NCBI RefSeq assembly: GCF_022539505.1
Contig: NW_025900013.1
Coordinates: 24,765 to 88,764, forward strand
Source: Lolium rigidum
Taxonomy: Eukaryota > Streptophyta > Magnoliopsida > Poales > Poaceae
Reading direction: 5' to 3'
DNA length: 64,000 nucleotides
Made by a program: the position numbers and the translations under genes. The notes under the pieces are model-generated. The model saw only the letters and a program-made list of their open reading frames with translations, ran no database searches and had not been told where the DNA came from. Positions 1-9,022 of the stretch are shown piece by piece. How positions within the stretch are numbered: the stretch's first letter is position 1; each line of letters opens with the position of its first letter.

Positions 1-1
1 C

Positions 2-433
2 ATGCTACGTCGGTTAGGACGCTCCAGCTCGGATCTGATCAAGACGAACGTGACACTGAGCGATTTCAACGGACAAGCATCTGACGCACAAGGTGTTCTG
101 AGTGTGGATCTGACCGTAGGAAGGAAAACTGTCCCTACGACATTCTTCATCGTCGACAGCAAGAGTACCTATGCTGTCCTGCTAGGGAGAGATTGGATCC
201 ACGCCAACTGTTGCATTCCATCCACAATGCACCAGTGCCTAATACAGTGGGATGGAGATGAAGTAGAAGTCGTCCACGCGGATGATTCAGCCGAGATTTC
301 GACGGCTGGCATGAACGTTTGGGAGACATCAGGCCAAGAGCCACTCTCAGGCATCAATTTGGACGACTGCGAGCGCATCGACGTGACAAAGAACGGGGTT
401 AGGCTGGTTTTGTCCACCGGCCTGACCGTGTAA
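2..433 (+). pseudogene. Retropepsin-like aspartic protease tail of RLG1 gag-pol (partial)
   Basis: The frame is open from the window edge to a TAA at 431-433 (143 residues read). It contains LLGRDWIHANCCIPSTMHQ, the conserved C-terminal protease block (a hydrophobic stretch followed by GRDW) of grass Tat-type Gypsy polyproteins. The catalytic D-S/T-G part would lie upstream of the window. In a complete element RT would follow in frame; here the ORF ends and non-coding spacer follows, so RT through integrase appears to be missing. The true start is not visible. In a full element this domain would cleave Gag-Pol in the virus-like particle; in this copy it is an orphan. Confidence 0.7.
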
Positions 434-1862
434 CAAGAGCAACATCGATGGAGAAATGTGGCGATGCCGATACAAGTGATCGGCCCCAGGGATTTATGGA
501 GGAACATTGCAAAAAACCTTCATCGAGCAAGCAACGTGGAGGCCGATTCCAGCAATCGGCCAAAATTATCCTCAACGTACGTTTTGCCTTTGTTCGGCGT
601 TGGTCCAATAGATGCCTGAAAAGCCGATACCATCAAATTACTTGACAGAATCGGCCCGGGGGGCACATGGAAGGATAGAACACGAGGATACGAATTTGAA
701 GCGAGTCAAGATATATTCTGTGATAAAGTATGGGGGCCAATATATTCTGTGATAAAGTATGGGGGCCGATACGTGAACAAATCGGCCGTAAAAAATCCAA
801 AATTTTTAAGCACAGCCGATGTGTAGACATCGACTCAAGGGTGGCTCAGCGGTGCCAGCAGAAGCGAGCAGGTCTGAGGGCTCGTAACCCTGACTAACGA
901 AGAGAGCAGCATAAACAGTCAGGGTAAGGATAAGCCCAACGAAGGGAACGTACCTCTTCTAGGACCATGAGGACGGCCGATGATGAAGCAATCGGCTATG
1001 GCATTTTCGCTTTGAGCGTGGCTAAGATGGCGACTTGGCATCCAGAGATTGTGGAGAACATCAAAACTTCATCAACATTCTCACTGGAAGTTGCGCCAGG
1101 ATGCCAAAGATGATGAGCCGATAGGAGCAGCAAGGCGCAAGAGTTGAACTGGAAAAGCTCGGGGGGCAGCTCGCCCTAGAGATTCTTTGTTCTGGCGAGC
1201 CAATTTTGTTGAAATCGGCTGGCTCACTATTGTCCTCGCTCTGACTGAGGCTCGGGGGGCAGCTGGCCTCGTGGATACTCTGTTTTTAGAAGCCGATTGG
1301 AGAGTCATCGGCTGGTCCCGCAACGCAATTACTCTCAAAGGCGATGAGTTCTTGCAAAAGAGAGTCCATCATCACCGATGAAGAATTGACTCTGGGCTAT
1401 CTGGTTGCTGTAAAGGAACATAACAGGGGATATCTGTACTACAGGAGTCTCGGTTTCAACGGCAAGTTGTTTCAGCAGCGGTTTTAGGACTCTTTGGAAG
1501 GCGTTGGTCTGCCTCATTGTCCACCAGGGCTCCGATTCATCAGTCGAAGAGGTGAAAGATAGATCGTGAAGGATTGATACGTTGACATTGACTTATTGAG
1601 CAGTGACCAAGTTCACGATCACTCCGACGTCAAAGAGATGAAGAATGGATCATGAGAGACCGATGCGTTGTCATCGGCTCATTAAGCATTGGCTAAGTGA
1701 CGATCGACGGGATCAGTACGAAGGGAAATCGGCAAAATCAAATTGGGGAATTTCTTCATAAACGAGATTTCTTACATAGAAGAGCTGATTGCTCTCAAAA
1801 GGGAGTACTAAGGGGATACATTGCCCCGTCTACTGCTACTGATCCTATGCTAAGGGTCCTAT
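434..1862. repeat. Non-coding spacer of RLG1 rich in ATCGGC/GCCGAT motifs
   Basis: No credible coding frame is seen. The stretch is studded with ATCGGC or its complement GCCGAT (for example near 476, 551, 620, 648, 765, 779, 813, 975, 992, 1110, 1213, 1290, 1308, 1673 and 1727). G-run segments resembling polypurine tracts occur near 651, 1158 and 1252 (CTCGGGGGGCAG). A 29-bp unit is duplicated in tandem at 711-768. The same hexamer recurs in the 3' LTR (about 3362, 3523 and 3560), so it is a property of the family rather than of one site. Confidence 0.6.
711..768. repeat. 29-bp tandem duplication
   Basis: Units 711-739 and 740-768 both read ATATATTCTGTGATAAAGTA followed by TGGGGGCC; only the last base differs (A, then G). 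This is a simple local duplication inside the RLG1 spacer. Confidence 0.85.
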
Positions 1863-2366
1863 CTACGGGCCGTTGCTGCCCTCATCGTCGCCGTCATCGC
1901 CGCTGCCGGCGCTGCTCCCTGCCGGCTCGTCGTCGCTGCTCCAGCGGCCGCCGGCGGGGCCTTCGTTGTCCTCATCCTCCTCGTCAGCGTCGTCGTCGCT
2001 GTCGAAGTCGCTGAGGTTCCCCGGCCAGGGGCAGAAGCGCTTGGCCGGGGGCTCGTCGGAGGAGTTCTCCTCCTCCTCCTCCTTCTCCTCCTCCTCGGAG
2101 GAGGTGAAGTCTGCCCAGGAGAAACGATCGTCATCGCTCTCCTCCTCCGATTCCCCGTCAGCAAGGAAGCGGAGGTCGCTCTCCCCGTCGGTCAAGGATT
2201 TTTCATCCTCGGACCAGACAGAGGAGTCATGGTCCTCTTTGTCCCACGCCGTTGGGGCGAGGATATCGTACGCCGCCTGCGTACCCCACTCGGGCGTCGA
2301 CTCTCGGATGGGAGAGGACACGTAGGAAAGATCCGATGAAGAAGAGGAGGAAGAGGAAGAAGACAT
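1863..2366 (-). CDS. Antisense acidic, serine-rich ORF in RLG1
   Basis: A 167-residue open frame runs antisense to the element. It begins with a run of about ten serines and continues with Asp/Glu/Ser-rich blocks (SEEEEKEEEEENSSDE-type), with one small basic patch (PPAKRF, around residue 107) that could act as a nuclear signal. No enzymatic motif is seen. The ATG has a favourable context (GCCACCATG on the minus strand). It lies between the spacer and the 3' LTR, the position where several grass Tat-lineage elements carry antisense ORFs. Strong composition bias means an open frame can persist without selection: an overlapping plus-strand frame of 150 codons is also open. Function unknown. Confidence 0.45.
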   Translation of the reverse strand: MSSSSSSSSSSDLSYVSSPIRESTPEWGTQAAYDILAPTAWDKEDHDSSVWSEDEKSLTDGESDLRFLADGESEEESDDDRFSWADFTSSEEEEKEEEEENSSDEPPAKRFCPWPGNLSDFDSDDDADEEDEDNEGPAGGRWSSDDEPAGSSAGSGDDGDDEGSNGP

Positions 2367-2634
2367 GGTGGCAGAGGAGGGTTTTTTGAGTGCTGATGCG
2401 GAGGGGATAAAAAGGAGAACTGTTCAGTGCGGTTAAATAAAAGAAGTGGAGGTTTAATGTTCGAACAGTTTTCGAGGAGGTGGTGCCAAAAACTGTCAAA
2501 CCGTGCAGAGAAGATGGGAGGGAAAGTCGTCATGATGAAAAAATACTGCGACGGTTTTACTCTGCCACGACGTGACCCCTCGGAGGAACAGACAAAGTGG
2601 TTTTCAAATTATCATTACCAAAACCAGGGGGGCA

Positions 2635-3802
2635 TGTGTTATCACCAGATTTTGGCCAAATCAGGAGGTGGGCCGTAAGGGAGATGGGCTTGAAGGATTA
2701 CGCGTGGAGGATCTCTGAAGCGGCCTGGCACGAAGGGGGTGGGCTAAACTGCCCATGTATCTGTAACATATTAGATCGCATCTTCGTTTAGAAGTTAGAG
2801 TTTTACCCGTGCACGGTTTAGTGCACGCCCACATTAGAAAGTCCCCTGGACTATAAATATGTATCTAGGGTTTATGGAATAAACAACCAACGTTCAACAC
2901 AAACAAATCTCGACGCATCGCCAACTCCTTCGTCTCGAGGGTTTCTACCGGTAAGCACCATGCTGCCTAGATCGCATCTTGCGATCTAGGCAGCAGAAGC
3001 CTATCCCCGTTGTTCATGCGTTGCTCGTGCTGAAGCCTTTTTGATGGCGAGCAACGTAGTTATCTTAGATATGTTAGGGTTAGCATTGTTCTTCGTATCA
3101 TATGCTATCGTAGTGCGACCCTTGCATGTCTAGCCGCCCTTACATCTATCTTAGGTGTAGGGGCGGCACCCCGCTTGATCATTATTTAGTAGATTCGATC
3201 CGTTACAGTTGCTCCTTGATTCTTCAAGGATTAGTTTAATATCCGCAATAGTTAGGCCTTACAAAGGGTTGGAGGATCCAGCGGCGTGTAGGGTGTAGTT
3301 TTCTAGCCCTAGACAGGACGTTCCGAGGATCAACCTCGTGTTGGTTTTTAGGCCCTGTCTAGGATCGGCTTACGATCACCGTACGCGAGCGCGAGGCCCA
3401 ATCGTGAGTAGGATGATCCGATTATGCGGTGAAAACCCTAAATCGTCGTAGATCACTTCAGCTTTATCTTGATCAAGCAGGACCACCATATATTCGGACA
3501 CCTTGTACGAATCATGGGTGGATCGGCTCTTTGAGCCGATTCACGAGATAACTCGAGAGCCGATCGAGGCTCGTATTTAATGTTTACGTGTGTGCCCTGC
3601 AGGAAACTACGCGCGGCATCATCCACACCTTCCTGACCAGGTATAGGTCCGGTGGCACGCCCTTGCGACAGCAGATCGGGCGTGTGACCAGAAGGCTTTG
3701 CGGGCCGTCGCTCAGAGGGACTGGGGCCAGCCGCAGCCCTAGTTGTTCCCGGCTCTACTGTGTTGCCAGTCGTTGCTCGACGGTGGGTTTCTGACGCCAA
3801 CA
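2635..3802 (+). repeat. 3' LTR of RLG1
   Basis: The LTR is 1168 bp, starts TGTGTTATCACC directly after the G-rich polypurine tract and ends GACGCCAACA. It holds a TATA box at 2851-2860 and a GC-rich downstream region. The right border is fixed by the switch at 3803 into the antisense coding sequence of RLG2. Confidence 0.75.
2851..2860 (+). promoter_or_regulatory. TATA box of the RLG1 LTR
   Basis: CTATAAATAT lies 216 bp into the LTR, the usual U3 position for driving genomic RNA synthesis. Assigned from sequence only. Confidence 0.55.
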
Positions 3803-6189
3803 GGTTGTTTCTTCTTCGCGAAGAAGTAGGGGAAGAGGCGCGTAAAAGCGGTCCACGCGTCGACAATACTGCGGCACGCTAGGTCCCCATGAATTTCAAG
3901 GAGGGAGAGGGCATCGAGAAGACGATCTTCCTCAGCTTCCCGAAACACAAAATTTTGACCCATTTTTCCTACTAAAACAAAATTTGGGTTATTAACGGAT
4001 ATGAGGAGAGCTACTCTTAGAAGATGAAGGAGAAAAGTGATCGAAGAACTTACTGACAAAGCGCCGATTCTGTGATTCTAGGCGGCCTATGATGTCCTCT
4101 TCACGCGCAATTTGTTGACTCGTCTTCTCGCTCAAAGCATTTTCCGCAGTATGGAGTCTTTTTCAAAGATATACAATAGAGGCAGCGTCTTGCTCAGCTT
4201 TGTTCCGAGATTTTTCGCTCTACTCATGCTTGACAGCAAAATCATCGGCGCGTTTGTTGGCTTTGGCGAGGGCCTCTGACAAAAAGAGAAGTTATAGGAA
4301 TGTTAAGTCAAAATATAATACAGTTAAGTCGAGAAAAACCTTTGAATCTGCAGGAAGCAAGGTTTACCTTTCAAACCTTCGACAGTATCACGGTACCCAA
4401 TAAACTGAGTGCCGAGATTGATGAAGTGTTTCATTAGAGGCTGCAAGAGAAATTCGACAAGTAAGATCAGAAAGGAAAACCTCGACAAACGATAAACAAT
4501 ATAGATGCAAGAGAACTCACATCATCCAAGGGAGGATTTTTGAGCTCCCAGCAAAACAATCGTAGCTCTCGCCAAGTTCAATCCTTGGTCTTTTAGGCGA
4601 AGGGGCCCGGGGGCTGGCAACAGGAGTCGATGCTCCCTCCTCATGTTGCCGAGGAGAAGAAGGTTCTTCGGCAGCACGGCGTGCTTCAGAAAGAACCAAT
4701 GTATTTGACGTACTCGTGGGAGCCATCACATTAGCTGCGGGTTCTTCTTCTTCGCCACTGTCAAGAGGAAAAAGTGAGGATATTCATAAAGAATACGCAA
4801 AAACAAGGAATAGTGAAACTTACGAGCTAATAATAGCATCCTCGTAAGGGCAGAAGCCACCCTTTTCGTCGGGAGAAGCTTCCTCAGCAGGTGACCCAAT
4901 GGGGTTGGAGGTCCGGAATCTACAACTTCATCCCTCTTACTTTTGTTCTTTGGAGAAGCAGCGGAAGGAGGAGAGCGTGCTGATTCGGAAGCTTCTGATT
5001 CTGTTTCTTTATCAGAGGAAGCCGCGGATTTGTGAGATCCTGCGACTTCACTCTCAGGGCGAGAAGTGCCCTGAGAATCATCGGTAACGATGGTTCGTTC
5101 GTCGACCTCCCCACCTTGAGGTAGGGGAGGCAGAGAAGATATGACTTGGTGGTTCTGCAGAAGAAAAATCAATATCAAGGGACAGTTAAGTAAGATAGCG
5201 GTCGACAGCAAGATAGCAGTCGAAAAATAAAAGAAACTTGAGAAAGCAAGTTAAGCAAGATAGTAGTCGAAAAAATATAAACTCGAGAGACAAGTTACTT
5301 ACTTTGGGAAGGGCTTTGGTGCCGCTGTATGGCTCCACGCGACAGGAGGTTGGAACTGTATCTTTTTTGCTCAGCGTCGAAAAACGTCGGACAAGCTTTT
5401 CCAAATCCTTCACAGAAAGATCTTTGGATATGCGGTCGACATCTTTCTCGCCAGCATACAGCCAGAGATAGTTTTTGTGAGCCTGTAGAGGCTGCACCTA
5501 AGGAAGTGCGCAGTAATTTGAACACCCGATAGTTCCTTCCCGCGGGTGTTCTGAAGCTCATGGATGCGCTTCATTAGCGCATCTGTCGCCATCTTCTCTT
5601 CTTCGGTAGCTTCCACATCCCATAATCGGCACTGAAGGATTTTTGCGCCACCATCAAAGGGCGCGATGTTGTAATCCTGCGAGTCAAGGTACTCCTCGCA
5701 GATGTATAGCCATCTCCTGCGCCAACCTTGGACGGAGTTGGGGGATTTGACGTCGAAATAATCGATGTCGGGATGGATACAGATAACAACACCACCTACA
5801 TTGTAGTTGGTGTTGTGGGATTTGTTGCGGCGAATGTAAAAGATGCGTTTCCACAGGCCCCAATTTGGATGGCTCCCGAGAAAGCACTCACACAAGGTTA
5901 TGAAGATAGAGATGTGGAGGATGGAGTTGGGAGTCAGCTGGTGTAGCTGCAGCCCATAGACAAAAACCAATCCACGGAGGAACTCGTTGATGGGGGTGGA
6001 TAGGCCGCGGATGAGGTGGTCGACGAATGTTACCCGGTATCCGATGCGAGGTGTAGGGAAGCCCTCCTCCCCGGGAAAGAGCAACCCCTCATCCTTCTTC
6101 GTCAGCCCAAGCTTCTTGAGCATGTTCACGTCCTGGTTTGAGATCTTGGATCTCTCCCATCCAGAGATCTCAAATTCTTCCGTCGCCAT
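3803..6189 (-). pseudogene. Antisense multi-exon gene with 'putative gypsy type transposon' domain, broken
   Basis: Exon 1 starts at the ATG at 6189. Its residues about 35-100 (PRIGYRVTFVDHLIRGLSTP, then FLRG, then LTPNSILHISIFITLCECFLG) match the plant domain annotated as Transposase_28. Introns have good splice signals on the minus strand: donor GTAAGT at 5302-5297 with acceptor TTCTGCAG at 5155; donor GTAAGT at 4823-4818 with acceptor GACAG at 4758; donor GTGAGT at 4520-4515 with acceptor TTGCAG at 4441; donor GTAAAC at 4367-4362 with acceptor GTCAG at 4276; and donor GTAAGT near 4055. The last exon contains FTRLFPYFFAKKKQ and is cut by RLG1 at 3802. Breaks are a frameshift in exon 1 near 5500, frame changes near the ends of exons 2 and 3, and an in-frame TAG at 4222-4220. 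The biochemical role is unknown. Confidence 0.6.
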
Positions 6190-6485
6190 GTTCGTTCCTG
6201 GAGCATTGTGTCGGAGGAGCTTGGTGCGCGGTGGAATTCAAATGAATGGAGGAGGAAAGTGGAGGTGAGTAGCAGCGCGTTGCGTTTGGGGAAGGCACTG
6301 GAGTTTTTTGCAGAGAGGGGAAAAGATGAGCGGCGCGGCGAAGGGGAATAAGGAGGAAGAAGAAGATCATTTATACTTGGAACGCGATTCGTCACGCCGT
6401 TGGATAGAAAGGAAATGAATCCGATGCTTTACACGTGTTATCAGGGGTAAAATCATATATTTACTGGGAAGTTACGGGGCAGGCG
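6190..6485 (-). other. Upstream region of the antisense RLG2 gene
   Basis: This 296-bp stretch separates the antisense ATG from the RLG3 insertion and continues at 13218. It would hold the 5' UTR and promoter of the antisense gene. No convincing TATA box was found by eye. Confidence 0.35.
6481..6485. repeat. Target-site duplication AGGCG of RLG3 (left copy)
   Basis: AGGCG directly precedes the left LTR and is repeated at 13213-13217 directly after the right LTR. Confidence 0.9.
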
Positions 6486-8089
6486 TGATACGTCTCCGAC
6501 GTATCGATAATTTCTTATGTTCTATGCCATATTATTGATGATACCTACATGTTTTATGCACACTTTATGTCATATTTGTGCATTTTCTGGAACTAACCTA
6601 TTAACAAGATGCCGAAGTGCCAGTTCCTGTTTTCTGCTGTTTTTGGTTTCAGAAATCCTAGTAACGAAATATTCTCGGAATTGGACGAAACGAAGACCGA
6701 GGGGCCTATTTTGCCACGAACCTTCCAGAAGACCGAAGAGCAAACAAAGTGGGGCCACGAGGTGGCCAGACCACATGGCGGCGCGGCCAAGGGGGGGCCC
6801 GCGCCGCCCTGTGGTGTGGGCCCCTCGTTAGCCCCCCGACTCTGCCCTTCCGCCTACTTAAAGCCTTCGTCGCGAAACCCCTGATGCGAAAAACCACGAT
6901 ACGGAAAACCTTACTGAGACGCCGCCGCCGCCGATCCCATCTCGGGGGATTCGGAGATCTCCTCCGGCACCCCGCCGGAGAGGGGATTCATCTCCCGGAG
7001 GACTCTACACCGCCATGGTCGCCTCCGGAGTGATGAGTGAGTAGTTCACCCCTGGACTATGGGTCCATAGCAGTAGCTAGATGGTTGTCTTCTCCTCATT
7101 GTGCTTCATTGTCGGATCTTGTGAGCTGCCTAACATGATCAAGATCATCTATCCGTAATACTCTATGTTGTGTTTGTCGGGATCCGATGGATAGAGAATA
7201 CCATGTCATGTTAATTATCAAGTTATTACATATGTGTTGTTTATGATCTTGCATGCTCTCCGTTACTAGTAGAGGCTCTGGCCAAGTTTTTGCTTTTAAC
7301 TCCAAGAGGGAGTATTTATGCTCGATAGTGGGTTCATGCCTGCATTGACACCGGGACGAGTGTGACGAAAGTTCTAAGGTTGTGTTGTGCTTGTTGCCAC
7401 TAGGGATAAAACATTGGCGCTATGTCCGAGGATGTAGTTGTTGATTACATTACGCACGATACTTAATGCAATTGTCTGTTGCTTCGCAACGTAATACTGG
7501 AAGGGGTTCGGACGATAACTCTGAAGGTGGACTTTTTAGGCATAGATGCGGTTGGATGGCGGTCTATGTACTTTGTCGTAATGCCCAATTAAATCTCACT
7601 ATACTTATCATGTCATGTATGTGCATTGTTATGCCCTCTCTATTTGTCAATTGCCCGACTGTAATTTGTTCACCCAACATGCTTTTATCTTATGGGAGAG
7701 ACACCTCTAGTGAACTGTGGACCCCGGTCCATTCTTTTAATACTCGAAATACAAATCTGTTGCAATACTTGTTTTACTTGTTTTCTCTGCAAACAATCAT
7801 CTTCCACACAATACGGTTAATCCTTTGTTACAGACAAGCCGGTGAGATTGACAACCTCACTGTTTCGTTGGGGCAAAGTACTTTGGTTGTGTTGTGCAGG
7901 TTCCACGTTGGCGCCGGAATCCCTGGTGTTGCGCCGCACTACATCCCGCCGTCATCAACCTTCAACGTGCTTCTTGGCTCCTCCTGGTTCGATAAACCTT
8001 GGTTTCTTTCACGAGGGAAAACTTGCTGCTGTGCGCATCATACCTTCCTCTTGGGGTTGCCCAACGAACGTGTGAAATACACGCCATCA
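6486..8089 (+). repeat. 5' LTR of RLG3
   Basis: The LTR starts TGATACGTCTCCGACGTATC, a palindromic terminus shared with RLG4 and RLG7, and ends ACGCCATCA. It includes the GC-rich segment around 6770-6830 found in this group and a TACTTAAAGCC stretch near 6857 that may act as a TATA-like element. All long frames inside it are incidental. Confidence 0.9.
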
Positions 8090-8100
8090 AGCATATTTTC

Positions 8101-8118
8101 TGGCGCCGTTGCCGGGGA
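8101..8118 (+). other. Primer-binding site of RLG3 (tRNA-Asp type)
   Basis: TGGCGCCGTTGCCGGGGA is complementary to the 3' end of plant tRNA-Asp including CCA. It lies 11 bp after the LTR end, the spacing seen in the other Athila-like elements here. Confidence 0.9.
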
Positions 8119-8356
8119 GATCAAGACACGCTGCAAGGGGAGTCTCCACTTCTCAATCTCTTTACTTTGTTGTTGTCTTGTTTTATTTTATTTACTACTT
8201 TGTTTGCTGCACTTATATATCAAAACACAAAAAAAATTAGTTGCTAGTTTTACTTTATTTACTGTCTTGCACTCTATATCAAAAACACAAAAAAATTAGT
8301 TACTTGTTTTACTTTACTTAATATCATGCATGTTTTTATTTCACTAGTTAAGCATA

Positions 8357-9022
8357 ATGGAAAACAACAAAAATATGAGAGATCTTTATGAACTTTATCT
8401 TGAATTAGGACATGATGTGTTTGAAGAGAGAATTAAAAAACCCATGGAACTTTATATGCATGCTAATGGGAATGTTATTACTATGGATGCTTTGAACACC
8501 ATTGTTGCTAATGATATGGAAAATTCTAAGCTTGGGGAAGCTGGCTCTGATGAGCAGGATCTTTTTAGTACCCCAAGCATTGAGGAGAAAATTTTCTTTT
8601 ATGATTACAATATGCCTCCTATATATGATGATAGCCACTTTGTTGAATTTGCTCCCACTACAACTAATAAAATTGATTATGCTTACGTGGAGAGTAATAA
8701 TTTTATGCATGAGACTCATGATAAGAATGCTTTATGTGATAGTTACATTGTTGAGTTTTCTCATGATGCTACTGAAAGTTATTATGAGAGAGGAAAATAT
8801 GGTTGTAGAAATTTTCATGTTACTAAAATGCCTCTCTATGTGCTGAAATTTTTGAAGCTACACTTGTTTTATATTCCTATGCTTGTCACTTTGTTCTTCA
8901 TGAATTCATTTGTGTACAAGATGCCTCTTCATAGGAAGCATGTTAGACTTAAATGTGTTTTGAATTTGCCTCTTGATGCTCTCTTTTGCTTCAAATACTA
9001 CTTCTTGCAAGTGCATCATTAA
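8357..9022 (+). CDS. Unknown 221-residue ORF of RLG3
   Basis: The uninterrupted frame starts at an ATG 250 bp after the PBS, in the position where gag normally starts. The first ~140 residues are acidic and polar (starting MENNKNMRDLYELYLELGHD). The last ~70 are hydrophobic and basic, with one or two candidate membrane stretches (LHLFYIPMLVTLFFMNSF, about residues 169-186). There is no retrotransposon gag domain, zinc knuckle or protease motif. Homology with RLG4 resumes just downstream (about 9055), so this ORF occupies the slot of gag-protease in the related element. Function unknown; selection on it could be tested by comparing copies. Confidence 0.55.
   Translation: MENNKNMRDLYELYLELGHDVFEERIKKPMELYMHANGNVITMDALNTIVANDMENSKLGEAGSDEQDLFSTPSIEEKIFFYDYNMPPIYDDSHFVEFAPTTTNKIDYAYVESNNFMHETHDKNALCDSYIVEFSHDATESYYERGKYGCRNFHVTKMPLYVLKFLKLHLFYIPMLVTLFFMNSFVYKMPLHRKHVRLKCVLNLPLDALFCFKYYFLQVHH

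Larger units (their letters stand above)
1..3802 (+). mobile_element. RLG1: 3' part of a non-autonomous Ty3/Gypsy (Tat-like) retrotransposon
   Basis: The window opens inside this element. It runs from a retropepsin tail (2-433) through a long spacer, an antisense ORF, a polypurine tract (2621-2632, AAACCAGGGGGG) and a 3' LTR (2635-3802, TG...CA). No RT, RNase H or integrase lies between the protease and the LTR, so it looks like a deletion derivative. The 5' half and left TSD are outside the window; the 5 bp after the LTR are GGTTG. It lies in RLG2, because the antisense RLG2 gene is cut exactly at 3802/3803. Superfamily assignment rests on the protease motif and LTR structure; the family name is not certain. 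Confidence 0.8.

Noticed and set aside
1873..2325. Plus-strand serine-rich frame opposite the antisense ORF of RLG1
   Set aside because: It mirrors the low-complexity composition of the antisense frame; context and start favour the minus strand.
6609..7033. Proline/arginine-rich frames in TGATACGTC-type LTRs (also 11640-12167, 18721-19116, 25442-25789, 60432-60944)
   Set aside because: They recur in every LTR of the group at the GC-rich leader and shift frame between copies, so they are not genes.
7466..8299. 277-codon frame at the end of the RLG3 5' LTR
   Set aside because: It crosses the LTR, PBS and leader; the equivalent frame in the other LTR is interrupted, so it is not a gene.
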